Below are positions 6,293-15,500 of a stretch of 64,000 nt of DNA, piece by piece (position 1 is the first letter of the stretch; the number at the start of each line of letters is the position of its first letter). Origin of the DNA: Massilia sp. Root335 (GTDB lineage: Bacteria; Pseudomonadota; Gammaproteobacteria; Burkholderiales; Burkholderiaceae_D). Below the pieces are notes generated by a model. The model did no database searches, was not told where the DNA came from, and worked only from the letters and a program-made list of their open reading frames with translations. The position numbers and the translations under genes are program-made. The DNA is taken from assembly GCF_001425685.1 (NCBI RefSeq), contig NZ_LMCY01000008.1, positions 240,854 to 304,853 of the forward strand, given 5' to 3'.

Positions 6293-8296
6293 ATGGTGCA
6301 CGGTACGAACAAGACTGACCAAAGCTTTGGCTCGCTCTTCGAAGAGGACTACCTGATCCGAAATCTGGGCCAGATAGCGCACGACCCCGAGGTCGCTCTT
6401 ACCGAGCTCGTAGCCAACGCCTGGGATGCCGGCGCGTCCTCAGTCGATATCGCCATCCCGGACGAGCTCAACGGCAACCTCATCGTAGAAGATGACGGTC
6501 ATGGCATGAGCTCCGCGCAGTTCAAGGCGCGTTGGATGAAGCTCTCCTATGATCGCGTCAAGCACCAAAGCCAAGATGTGGAGTTCCCGCCAGAGCGCAC
6601 AGGATGGGTTCGGCGCGCTTATGGTCACAACGGGGTGGGACGTCACGGCATGCTGTGCTTTGCAGACGTCTACGAGGTTCAAACTTGGCGAGAGGGGAAG
6701 GGCGCCTCCTTCGTTGTGAGCACTCATAGTCAGGCGACGCCGTTCAAGGTGGATAGCGAGATGCCGTTCGAGCGTACAGGTCACGGCACGAAGCTCATCA
6801 CGAAGGTCGGGCGACATCTGCCTGACCCAGATCGTATCCGTGACATCCTCTCCGCGCGCTTCTTGCATGATCCACAGTTCGTCGTTCGAGTGAATGGTGC
6901 ATCCATCGCGCTGCCTGAGCATACTGGGTTGGTGGAGAAGGCTACTTTGGAGATCGGGGCAGGCAGATCGATCGAGGCCTTCGTGGTCGACACGACACGC
7001 AGTGCGAAGTCGACCTTGTACCAAGGTGTGGCATTTTGGGTTAACGGGCGCCTTGTTGGCACGCCGAGCTGGGTCGTCGGCAACGCTGTCGTGTTGGATG
7101 GACGCAGCCGGTTCGCGAAGCGATACACAATCGTGGTGCAGTGCGGCCCCGAGTGGATCGTCGATATTGAGCCCGATTGGACTAGGTTTAGGCCAACCAA
7201 TGCTGTCCGCGCGATGAACTCGGCAGTGGCGACTTACGCGGCGCAAGTATTCGCGAAGCTCTCAGAGGAGTTCGTCGACGACAGCTCTCAAGACGCCTTA
7301 GTGCGCAACCGTGAGTCATTCAAAGACCTGTCCACCTTAGCGCGAATCGAGGTGGCGAGCTTCACCCGAGAGCTGGTCAAGCGCAATCCTGGCATTAATA
7401 CCGAGACGCTGGCCATTGCGGTCGAAGCGGTGATCAATTTGGAAAAGTCGCGTAGCGGCGTCGCGCTGCTCGAAAAGCTCACTAAACTGGAGGAAGCAGA
7501 CGTTGAAGCCCTCGACCGCATGTTAGGACAGTGGTCGGTGCGAGACGCGCTTTCGGTACTGGACGAGATCGACATGAGGCTTAGCGTCATCGAAGCGATC
7601 GACAAGCTGGCGGGTGACTCGGCCACCGACGAGCTCCACACCCTGCACCCTTTGGTGACTCAGGCCCGCTGGCTCTTTGGACCGGAGTTTGACAGCCACG
7701 AATACACCTCGAACGTGACCCTGAGGACCGTCGCTGACAAGATCTTCGGTCAAAGCGTCGAGCCAAGCGCTTTCTTGAATCCGACGCAGCGTCCTGACAT
7801 CGTCGCCCTCGCCGACGCTACGTTTTCGATCGTTGGTACCGAAGGCTACGACAGCTTCGACACCATGTTGACCCGCATCCAAAACGTGTTGATCATCGAA
7901 CTCAAGAAGGGCGAATCGTCCATCGGACGCCCCGAAATGACCCAAGCGGATGGCTATGTCCAAGACTTTCTCCAAAGTGGCGCCATGGATGGCACTCCGT
8001 TGATCCGAGCGTTTGTGGTCGGCCACCGGATCTCATCGAAGACCACAAAGGAGAAGCTCATCGTGGATGAGGGCGTCGTTCGTGGCAAGGTCGTGGCCAC
8101 GACGTATGGCCAGCTGACCCGGAGTGCAAGCCAGCGGCTCTTTAAGCTCAGGGAGAAGATCCCTGCACGGTATGAGCACGTTTCTGGCGCCGACCTGATG
8201 TCACGCGTCATGCAGACGCCGTCGCAAGCGGGCTTCGACCTTAACGAGCAAGCTGCGGCTTCTACCGAAATCGACCAATCGGAAGTTGAAGCTTGA
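6293..8296 (+). CDS. GHKL (Hsp90/MORC-like) ATPase fused to a C-terminal PD-(D/E)xK-like domain
   Basis: This protein has 667 residues. The N-terminal ATPase shows all Bergerat-fold boxes: N box ELVANAWDAGAS (N42), G1 VEDDGHGM (about 65-72), G2 GHNGVGRHG (111-119) and GHGTKL further on. The middle (about 330-470) is helical. The C-terminal part has RPDIVAL with D502, then LIIELKKGE with E536-x-K538, then a conserved-looking Q/Y region (TQADGYVQDF), the D-(x)n-ExK pattern of PD-(D/E)xK nucleases. Hsp90-like ATPases joined to nuclease domains occur in several anti-phage systems. The gene stands alone with its own promoter at the edge of a restriction-rich island. I do not recognise a named system. 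The nuclease assignment rests on the motif only. Confidence 0.8.
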   Translation: MVHGTNKTDQSFGSLFEEDYLIRNLGQIAHDPEVALTELVANAWDAGASSVDIAIPDELNGNLIVEDDGHGMSSAQFKARWMKLSYDRVKHQSQDVEFPPERTGWVRRAYGHNGVGRHGMLCFADVYEVQTWREGKGASFVVSTHSQATPFKVDSEMPFERTGHGTKLITKVGRHLPDPDRIRDILSARFLHDPQFVVRVNGASIALPEHTGLVEKATLEIGAGRSIEAFVVDTTRSAKSTLYQGVAFWVNGRLVGTPSWVVGNAVVLDGRSRFAKRYTIVVQCGPEWIVDIEPDWTRFRPTNAVRAMNSAVATYAAQVFAKLSEEFVDDSSQDALVRNRESFKDLSTLARIEVASFTRELVKRNPGINTETLAIAVEAVINLEKSRSGVALLEKLTKLEEADVEALDRMLGQWSVRDALSVLDEIDMRLSVIEAIDKLAGDSATDELHTLHPLVTQARWLFGPEFDSHEYTSNVTLRTVADKIFGQSVEPSAFLNPTQRPDIVALADATFSIVGTEGYDSFDTMLTRIQNVLIIELKKGESSIGRPEMTQADGYVQDFLQSGAMDGTPLIRAFVVGHRISSKTTKEKLIVDEGVVRGKVVATTYGQLTRSASQRLFKLREKIPARYEHVSGADLMSRVMQTPSQAGFDLNEQAAASTEIDQSEVEA

Positions 8297-8824
8297 TGGA
8301 TGAGTCGGTCTCAGGCGTGCCTTTGCTGAGGTGAGAAGTGAAGGCCGCCCCAATGTTCACCTGTTACACGATGAGGCCGTAGCGTCGATAAACAATCTTG
8401 CGATTGCATGCCGCCGACCGCGTTCGCGCATTTACGGTCGAGTGCGTTAGCTAAGTACACCTAATAAAACCCTCCAGTTGCTCTGCAGGCAACAGCCGGG
8501 TACACTGAGCCGTGCCGACCGTCCGCAATTGGCCCTAGCTGTGTAAAAACGCCAAATCACGACGTTTTCGGGGGTCTCTTTAACATTTCTAACCTCATGA
8601 AAACGCCGTAGCGAGCGTTTTAGATGGCCGAGCTTCGCGGACGTCTCGCCGGGTCTGCGTTTTTACAACGCCTCGGCCAGGAGCAAACGGTCACCACAGT
8701 AGGGCCAATCGTCGTCGTGGTCTGACCGCTGACATCTTACCGGCCATTTGAATTTTCTTAAGCGAGAAACGCCGGGAAACGGGCATAATGATAGGCTGCT
8801 TATCACAATCAGAGAATTAAAACC
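8297..8824. other. 528-bp non-coding stretch with nested inverted repeats
   Basis: No gene is supported. An 11-bp perfect inverted repeat, TGTAAAAACGC (8542-8552) and GCGTTTTTACA (8657-8667), bounds 126 bp. Inside it AAAACGC (8600-8606) pairs with GCGTTTT (8615-8621). The ends resemble termini of IS5-type elements, so this may be an insertion-sequence or MITE relic. The rest shows nothing recognisable. Confidence 0.45.
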
Positions 8825-8837
8825 ATGAGGATGTTTT

Positions 8838-9041
8838 ATGGATTTTTTAGATATAGATGATAGTGTCGAGGAGGTTAGGCGTGCTGATGGCTTCGCTGCC
8901 ACCACTACTGCCGCAGCCAAAGTCGTCGGCATTGCCGCAATTAATGGCATTATTTTTGCCGGCAAGGAAATATTTTCCGGTCGAGTTACTACAGCAATAT
9001 CAGAAGCGGTCGAGAGGGAAAAAGAAAAGTTAAAGAAATAA
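8838..9041 (+). CDS. small hypothetical protein with a hydrophobic centre
   Basis: This 67-residue protein has an acidic N-terminus (MDFLDIDDSVEEV), then an alanine/glycine-rich hydrophobic stretch (about residues 25-42) that could be one membrane helix, then a charged helical tail ending in EREKEKLKK. GAGGATG precedes the start. The family is not recognised. Size and charge pattern are compatible with a small membrane or toxin-like peptide, but this is speculation. Confidence 0.5.
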   Translation: MDFLDIDDSVEEVRRADGFAATTTAAAKVVGIAAINGIIFAGKEIFSGRVTTAISEAVEREKEKLKK

Positions 9042-9147
9042 AGCTGCGCTTTTCCAGCGCGACATCAGCGTATCGTAAAATTGGCATAAGCCAAAAGCTT
9101 GCGAAAATAAATTTTCAAGCTCAATTTAAGATTTAAGGAGTTCAAAA

Positions 9148-9333
9148 GTGCCGGTCAAAAAAGTTGATGATTTGAAGGACCCTGTGGATAGAAGAGCAGG
9201 CCAGCAGTGGCAAGAAGCTCTTGGCATTCCTGACCTAACGACACGCGAGTTGGATTATATTTGCGATCGCCATCAGGGTAGTTCCGACCATGAGATTCGC
9301 CAGGCAATCCTAGATCGTCGACAAGGCAAATGA
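9148..9333 (+). CDS. small hypothetical protein (GTG start)
   Basis: This 61-residue protein starts at GTG after a good AAGGAG ribosome binding site 7 bases upstream, the reason for choosing this start. The sequence is soluble and helical (DPVDRRAGQQWQEALGI, then LTTRELDYICDRHQGSSDHEIRQAIL). It has a loose likeness to small stress-linked DUF3606-type proteins, not enough for assignment. It sits alone between two other small genes. Confidence 0.5.
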   Translation: MPVKKVDDLKDPVDRRAGQQWQEALGIPDLTTRELDYICDRHQGSSDHEIRQAILDRRQGK

Positions 9334-9469
9334 CAGAGCTTGCGCCCTTTCTTGCCATCCATGCAGCGAGAGCTTACAGTCGGTCGCTGCAGACGTCTGC
9401 AAGCGGCCTTGAATTCGACTGGTGATGCCATACTGTGAGCACTCAGCAACCAGAGCGAAAGAGTAATAC

Positions 9470-9877
9470 ATGCCCCAAATGCTTATCGTAAGTTGGACTG
9501 ATTCTAATTCTGGGACAGATGCCAGCTCCGCAGGTTCTGTTAAATGGCACTTCGTTAAAGACGAATCAGGCGACAAGACGCTCTGTGACTTCTCGCTTCC
9601 GGCGCCAAAGAGCCGAAAGTATGCCGAGATTCGTACAGAGGAGATGGTCAATATAAAGGGTTTTTGCTTCACTTGTTTTCACAATGTTTGCATCGATGAG
9701 CAGGACGAAGACCTTTGGCAGATTTTCAATAGGGTAGAAGAACTAAATAGCTGTTTGAACGAAATAGGGAGTGCAATTAAGGACTCCAAATGCTCTCCGG
9801 AAGAAATCAACTCCGCCCTTGCGTTATATGAACAACTAGTATCGCACACCGTTATCAAGTCTTTAACGGGCGACTAG
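9470..9877 (+). CDS. hypothetical protein
   Basis: This 135-residue protein is not recognised. The N-terminal half is beta-like and polar and carries FCFTCFHNVC, three Cys close together that may bind metal. The C-terminal half is helical (LWQIFNRVEELNSCLNEIGSAI). There is no signal peptide or membrane segment. A GAAAGAG sequence lies upstream of the ATG. The transposase relic follows about 110 bases downstream. Confidence 0.5.
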   Translation: MPQMLIVSWTDSNSGTDASSAGSVKWHFVKDESGDKTLCDFSLPAPKSRKYAEIRTEEMVNIKGFCFTCFHNVCIDEQDEDLWQIFNRVEELNSCLNEIGSAIKDSKCSPEEINSALALYEQLVSHTVIKSLTGD

Positions 9878-9989
9878 TGCTGCGCATTTCGACCAAAGTA
9901 AGTCCTGTGGTAGCGGTAGTTGTCGCTGACGATGTCCGCTCTGGGGCGATCGCGGAAATACACAAGCTAAGTCTGACCATTAAGATGGC

Positions 9990-10440
9990 GGCCATGTTCG
10001 TAGACGGACTGATGCCATGGCCCGAGCACTTCTTCTCGAAGACCTGTGGTCGCTTATATCAACTCATCTTCCTGTCCACCACCGATCGCCAAAAGGCGGA
10101 CGGCCACGTATAGATGATCGCGCGGCCCTGCTCGGAATCCCGTTTGTCCTCAAGACCGGAATACAGCTGGAATACCTGCCGCGCGAACTCGGTTGCGGGA
10201 GTGGCATATCATGCTGGCGTCGGCTTCATGAATGGATGCATGTCGGTGTCTGGCAGTCTGTCCACGAGGCGGTTCTTCGACGGCTCCGCGAGCACGACCA
10301 AATCACGCGGAATCGGGCTGCGTTGATGTCGCCAGTGTACCGGCGCCTGCCGGTGACGGGCATACGGGTAGAAATCCTACAGATCGTGGCAAATTTGGCC
10401 TGTGTAGCAAAGCCACCCTACGACGCAGCGTCGGCATAGG
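9990..10440 (+). pseudogene. IS5-family transposase remnant, frameshifted and truncated
   Basis: The frame from 10017 encodes an IS5-type N-terminus: [25 protein letters not shown], then LPRELGCGSGISCWRRLHEW. Near 10330 homology moves to another frame that reads ASVPAPAGDGHTGRNPTDRGKFG, the conserved G-G-x-x-TGxNPTDRGK block preceding the catalytic domain. The remaining catalytic half (DDE residues) is missing. It is therefore a dead IS copy with at least one frameshift and a 3' deletion. Confidence 0.8.
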
Positions 10441-10447
10441 CGACTTG

Positions 10448-10828
10448 TCAGGTGACTGCACGTTTGTTGAGCTTCTTAAGATTGCACGGCCAACACAAGA
10501 TTTGTGCATTGCTAGGATCGTTTGTGCCGCCCAGTTGGGGTGAAACAATGTGATCAAAGTGCCAAGGTGTATCCGGATGTTGGCTGTGCCGTGGAATTAG
10601 ACTCCAAGGAACGGAACACAACGGGCAAGAGTTCGGATGCGCGGCTAACAGCTTGGCTTTTGTCGCGGCAGAGAAAGCGCCTCCGGAAGCCTTTAAGCGT
10701 GCCGCGTACTCTTTGCTCCTTTGCTTTTGACACGTCATGCAACGGCTATGGCTGTTCCAAGGCGTTGTCGCATTGCACTTGCTGCAATACTTCTTGGGGC
10801 GCGCTTCGATGGGAATGCGAGTTGTCAT
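10448..10828 (-). CDS. HNH endonuclease
   Basis: This 126-residue protein has an N-terminal zinc-ribbon-like segment (CSKCNATTPW, RCMTCQKQR). It is followed by a classical HNH fold: CPLC, then WHFDHIVSPQLGGTNDPSNAQILCWPCNLKK with the catalytic DHI, the Asn and two CxxC zinc pairs. Small HNH proteins of this layout cut DNA and are common in phages and defence islands. It starts at the ATG at 10828. It ends next to the dead transposase and lies near the Mrr and Type ISP genes. Confidence 0.85.
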   Translation of the reverse strand: MTTRIPIEARPKKYCSKCNATTPWNSHSRCMTCQKQRSKEYAARLKASGGAFSAATKAKLLAAHPNSCPLCSVPWSLIPRHSQHPDTPWHFDHIVSPQLGGTNDPSNAQILCWPCNLKKLNKRAVT

Positions 10829-10929
10829 CTCTTCGCTTACATTGGTCTAACCGTTCCGGCCACTCTTGACCGGGCTAAGTCGCCGAGATCGATAACGAGC
10901 TTTGGATACATGCGCATGTAGCACTTGCC

Positions 10930-11337
10930 TCAAGCTTGAACGTATTCCCCGTATCGAAGCAATCCGGCTTTAGCTAGGCCTAGAATGACATGCATCTGCT
11001 GGTTATAGGTCTTGCCGGACGCATGTGTAACTAGGTTCCAGAGCTGTCTCGGAACCATCGCCGCATAACTAGGATGTTCGGCAAGAAGTGCTAAGCAATC
11101 TTTCGCGTGGCGAGCATTCTCACTGGTTCCAACCATGCCTGTGGCAGGCACATCCTTGACCGCACCGCTAGTGCAGAGAGTCAGAAAAGTCGTCCGAGGA
11201 CAGCCCTTGGACTGCATGGCAACACTCTCGGGAAACACTTCAACTGCTGCAGCGTCCCAGGCCTCGCGCGCCGAAATCGGACGACCACTACGAAGTTTTA
11301 GAGCAGCTCGTATTGCAACGTCGGCATAGTCTGGCAT
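10930..11337 (-). CDS. DUF6979-like hypothetical protein
   Basis: This 135-residue protein has a motif pattern I associate with the DUF6979 family: MPDYADVAIRAALKL, REAWDAAAVEVFP, KGCPRTTFLTLC and a C-terminal HxSGKTYNQQMHVILGL. Function is unknown. It starts 8 bases after the stop of the Mrr-like gene on the same strand, so the pair is probably one operon and this may be a partner of the nuclease. Confidence 0.6.
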   Translation of the reverse strand: MPDYADVAIRAALKLRSGRPISAREAWDAAAVEVFPESVAMQSKGCPRTTFLTLCTSGAVKDVPATGMVGTSENARHAKDCLALLAEHPSYAAMVPRQLWNLVTHASGKTYNQQMHVILGLAKAGLLRYGEYVQA

Positions 11338-11345
11338 GGCTGCTC

Positions 11346-12269
11346 CTAACTTAACGGTGATAGGAAACGAATGGGACGCAAAGGAAGTCGCCTACGTGCT
11401 TGGTCAGTCAATTTTTCGTAGTGTTCGACCCAGAGATCAAACAGTTTATCGAGGCTGATTAGGGTAATGCGCCGCTTTTCTTGTGTTCTCGCTTCGAACT
11501 CCGCGTCTTTTGTGAAACCTCCGGTACAAACGAACAGCCCAACGTCATCGTCGCCTAAGACCGCCATGAAGGAACGCAAGCCATCGACAGAGACCGCCTG
11601 TTGCTGCCGTTTGACCTGCACCTTTATTCGCGGCGGTCGCGTGCCGAGCGGATCTGGCCAAGCAAGAATATCAACCCCACCATCTTTTCCGGGAGGCGAG
11701 ACCCAGCTAACGTGGTACGACATCGCTCGAAGTAGGTCGGCTACCAGGTCCTGAAATTCGTACGGATTCATCGCTCTTAAATACGTCGAGATCTCGGACC
11801 AAGCCTGTTCTTCGGCCTCATCGAACGTAACGCTCACGGCCTTGGCCGATGTGTCCAGCGTCTCAGAGATTTCATCCGTAGGTTTGAGCGCATTTGTCGC
11901 GGTATCGCTGGCATCCGCATTTGGCTGGGATGCTTTCCATTCCGCATATAGCTTGACTGCCCGTCGATAAAAAGCTTCTGGGTCCGAAAAGTCCTCCAAA
12001 GCCTGTCGTCCTTCGTCTGTGACGGACCATGTCCCCTTCTCTTTGATGAGCCACCCTGCCTTGACACAATCGACAGTCGCAAACCTGACCACTTTTTCGA
12101 AGCGCCGACCACCTGACTCGTAGTCACCAGCCTCATAAGCCGTCAGCGTTACCTCTGCAGCAAGCTGATGCAGAGCGTCGCGCGCAGGAAGGCCCGTTGA
12201 ACTAGCTAGCAAAATTGAGAAGAGCTTCTGCAGGAGCTCGCCCGTTCGTCTGCGCGTAATTTCCGCCAC
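11346..12269 (-). CDS. Mrr-type restriction endonuclease
   Basis: This 307-residue protein has an N-terminal winged-helix, Mrr_N-like part (residues 1-110, with VTDEGRQALEDF), a linker, and a C-terminal Mrr catalytic domain (about 165-290). That domain shows MNPYEFQDLVADLLRAMSY, then GGVDILAWPDPLG (catalytic Asp) and IKVQVKRQ (QxK), the PD-(D/E)xK signature of this family. Mrr enzymes cut DNA carrying methylation foreign to the host. It is divergent from the Type ISP enzyme and shares a 0.3-kb promoter region with it. The downstream DUF6979-like gene is probably cotranscribed. Confidence 0.88.
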   Translation of the reverse strand: MAEITRRRTGELLQKLFSILLASSTGLPARDALHQLAAEVTLTAYEAGDYESGGRRFEKVVRFATVDCVKAGWLIKEKGTWSVTDEGRQALEDFSDPEAFYRRAVKLYAEWKASQPNADASDTATNALKPTDEISETLDTSAKAVSVTFDEAEEQAWSEISTYLRAMNPYEFQDLVADLLRAMSYHVSWVSPPGKDGGVDILAWPDPLGTRPPRIKVQVKRQQQAVSVDGLRSFMAVLGDDDVGLFVCTGGFTKDAEFEARTQEKRRITLISLDKLFDLWVEHYEKLTDQARRRLPLRPIRFLSPLS

Positions 12270-12594
12270 TTAGTACCCCTAACTATTGATTTTCAGATTC
12301 TATATCAATCGACTGATTTCACGCCGAATGGAATCGTACGATTTGCGACGGCGGCAACTGTATTAAGGTTCGATGGCAAACGCTGTTGATCCACTGCTTC
12401 CGGTCGTTGCCGACGTTCGCCGCAGCTCAGTGGCCATGGGGAAAATTTTCATTTATTCATGGTACAGTTTAGGGTTTGAGTTACAGCAAGGTACAGCATT
12501 TGGTTGCCTCGCGAGCAACGCTCATCAGGCCTGGGAGCAACGCAGAGTGTTTCGCTGGTTGCCCCCAAAGAAATATAGGTAATTGACAACTTTC
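12270..12594. promoter_or_regulatory. divergent promoter region with a 12-bp palindrome
   Basis: This region separates the divergent Mrr-like and Type ISP genes. A perfect palindrome AATCGTACGATT lies at 12332-12343 and may be an operator serving both. A short open frame at 12373-12582 lacks coding character and was not called. Confidence 0.4.
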
Positions 12595-15500
12595 ATGACC
12601 GCACTTTCCTCGCTGCTCGATCACTACCGCCAGTCCTCTCAGTCTGAACGTGAAAAGGGCACTTACTTCGAAGAGCTAATGCTCTGCTATCTGCGCAACG
12701 AGGCGACTTACCGTGACCTCTACAGCGATGTCTGGACCTACAGTGATTGGGCTGAGTTACAGGGGCTAGACAAGCGCGACGCCGGGATCGACTTGGTGGC
12801 GAAGACCCACGGTACAGGCGAGATTCATGCGATCCAGTGCAAGCTATATGCCGAGGACTACCGGCTGCAGAAGAGCGATATCGACAGTTTTTTCACCGCC
12901 TCAGGGAAGAAGCCTTTCGCCCACCGCATCATCGTAAGTACCACAAACCACTGGAGCACTCATGCCGAAGAGGCACTGCGCGACCAGCAGCCGCCCGTTA
13001 GCAAGATCGACCTGAACGATTTGGAGAACAGTCAGATCGATTGGGGCAAATACCAGCCGAAGGCTGTCCCGGTACTCAAGGTCAAGAAGCAGCTCCGGCT
13101 CCACCAGCAGCAGGCCCTGGATGCTGCGCTGTCTGGATTGCAGACCGCCGACCGGGGCAAGCTCATCATGGCCTGCGGCACGGGTAAGACGTTCACCAGC
13201 CTGAAAATCGCGGAGGCCCTCGCCGGGAGGGGCAAGCGCGTACTGTTCTTGGTGCCGAGCCTGTCCCTGCTCTCGCAGACGTTGACCGAGTGGACTCAGG
13301 AGAGTGCTACGCCGCTGCATAGCTTCGCAGTCTGCTCGGACAGCGACGTTGGCAAGAAACGCCAAAAGGACGACGACAGCGTCCAGACCTTCACTCATGA
13401 GTTGCGCTACCCGGCCACGACCCACCCAGCTCGCTTGGCCTCCGAGATGGCCAAGCGGCACGACGCGGCGCACATGAGCGTGGTCTTCAGCACCTATCAC
13501 TCTATTGACGTTATCAGCCGTGCGCAGCACGAACACGGCTTGGCTGAGTTCGACCTCATCGTTTGCGACGAGGCGCATCGCACTACGGGCGCTACCTTCG
13601 GCGATGATGACGAGAGCAATTTCGTGAAGGTGCACGACTCGGCCTTCATCCGATCGGCCAAGCGTCTATACATGACGGCGACACCGCGCATTTATGGTGA
13701 TAGCGCTAAGGCCAAGGCCGAACTGGACAGCGTGGCATTATGCTCAATGGACGACCCAACCCTATACGGGCCAGAGCTCCATGTCATCACCTTCTCCGAG
13801 GCCGTTCGGCGCGGCCTACTGGTGGACTATAAGGTCATCGTATTGTCGGTCGAAGAGAGCCATGTTAACCGCCGCATCCAGTCACTGCTCAAGGATGAGA
13901 ACAACCAGCTCAAGGTTGACGACGCAGCTAAGATTATTGGGTGCTGGAAGGCCTTGGCGAAGCAGGGGCTTACCGAGGACCTGAATGGCGATCACGAGTC
14001 CATGAAGCGTGCCGTGGCCTTCTGCCAAGTCATCGAAGTAAGCAAGGGGGCAAAGACCCATAAGGTCAGCTCTAAGAACATCGCAGGGATGTTTCAGGCT
14101 GTGGTCGAAGCCTACCAAGAGTCTGAGGAAGACGATGCAGCCTCGACGTTGGCCTGCGAAGCGGAGCACGTTGACGGCAGCATGAACGCCAGCGAGAAGG
14201 AGTCTAAGCTCGCTTGGCTCAAGGCCGATGCCGACGACAACACGTGCCGTATCCTAAGCAATGTACGTTGCCTGTCTGAAGGTGTCGATGTACCTGCCCT
14301 GGATGCGGTGCTGTTCTTGACCCCTCGTAATTCCCAGGTGGACGTTGTGCAGTCGGTCGGTCGGGTCATGCGCAATGCGCCTGGAAAGAAGCGTGGCTAT
14401 GTTGTCCTGCCAGTCGTGATTCCGGCTGGCGTGGAGCCACACGATGCTCTGAACGACAACAAGACCTATGCAGTGGTCTGGCAAGTTCTACAGGCACTGC
14501 GTTCGCATGACGACCGCTTCGACGCGATGGTCAACAAGTTAGACTTGATCGGCAAAGACGCAAGCAAGATGGAGGTCGTCGCCATCACCGATAAGATTCA
14601 GCGGAAGCAAGGAAAGCCCAAAGGGCCGAAAAACAAGGAGGCGGGCAAGGGGGAATTCGTGATTGGTGAGTCGCCAGCCCCGCGCTACAGCAAGCAAGAT
14701 CAAGCATCCCTGCAGTTCGAAATCGGCGACATTGAGAAGGCTATCTACGCGAAGCTGGTGCAGAAGGTGGGCAACCGTCACCACTGGGAAGACTGGGCCA
14801 ACGACATTGCCAAGATTGCCCGCACTCACATCGACCGCATTACTGCGATCGTTGAAGACCCGGCTCACGTGAAGGAGCGAGCAGCCTTCAACGCTTTCGC
14901 CGATGAACTGCGTGACGACCTCAACGGCAGCATCAGTGACGGCGAGGTAATCGAGATGTTGGCCCAGCATCTCATCACCAAGCCAGTTTTTGATGCCTTA
15001 TTCGAAGACTACAGCTTTGCTAAGCACAACCCGATTTCACTGGCCATGCAGGACGTGCTCGACGTGCTGCAAGAGCACCGACTGGACAAAGAGGCTGATA
15101 CTCTCCAGCGCTTTTACGACAGCGTCAAAATGCGCGCTCAAGGCATCGACAACGCCGCTGGCAAGCAGAAGATCGTCGTCGAGCTTTACGACAAGTTCTT
15201 CCGCAACGCCTTCCCAAAGATGACCGAGCGGCTGGGCATCGTTTATACCCCGGTGGAGGTAGTGGACTTCATTATCCATAGCGTGGCCCACATCTTGAAG
15301 ACCGAGTTTGGGCAGACCTTGGGTAGTAAGGGCGTGCACATCATTGACCCATTCACCGGCACCGGCACCTTCATCACTCGGCTGCTGCAAAGTGGCCTGA
15401 TCGCACCTCAGGATCTGCCCCACAAGTACAAGCACGAAATCCATGCCAATGAGCTTGTGCTGCTAGCCTATTACATCGCCGCCATTAACATCGAGGCGGT

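Noticed and set aside
12373-12582. 69-codon frame before the Type ISP gene
   Set aside because: No ribosome binding site, no family resemblance and atypical composition; it ends at the Type ISP start by chance.
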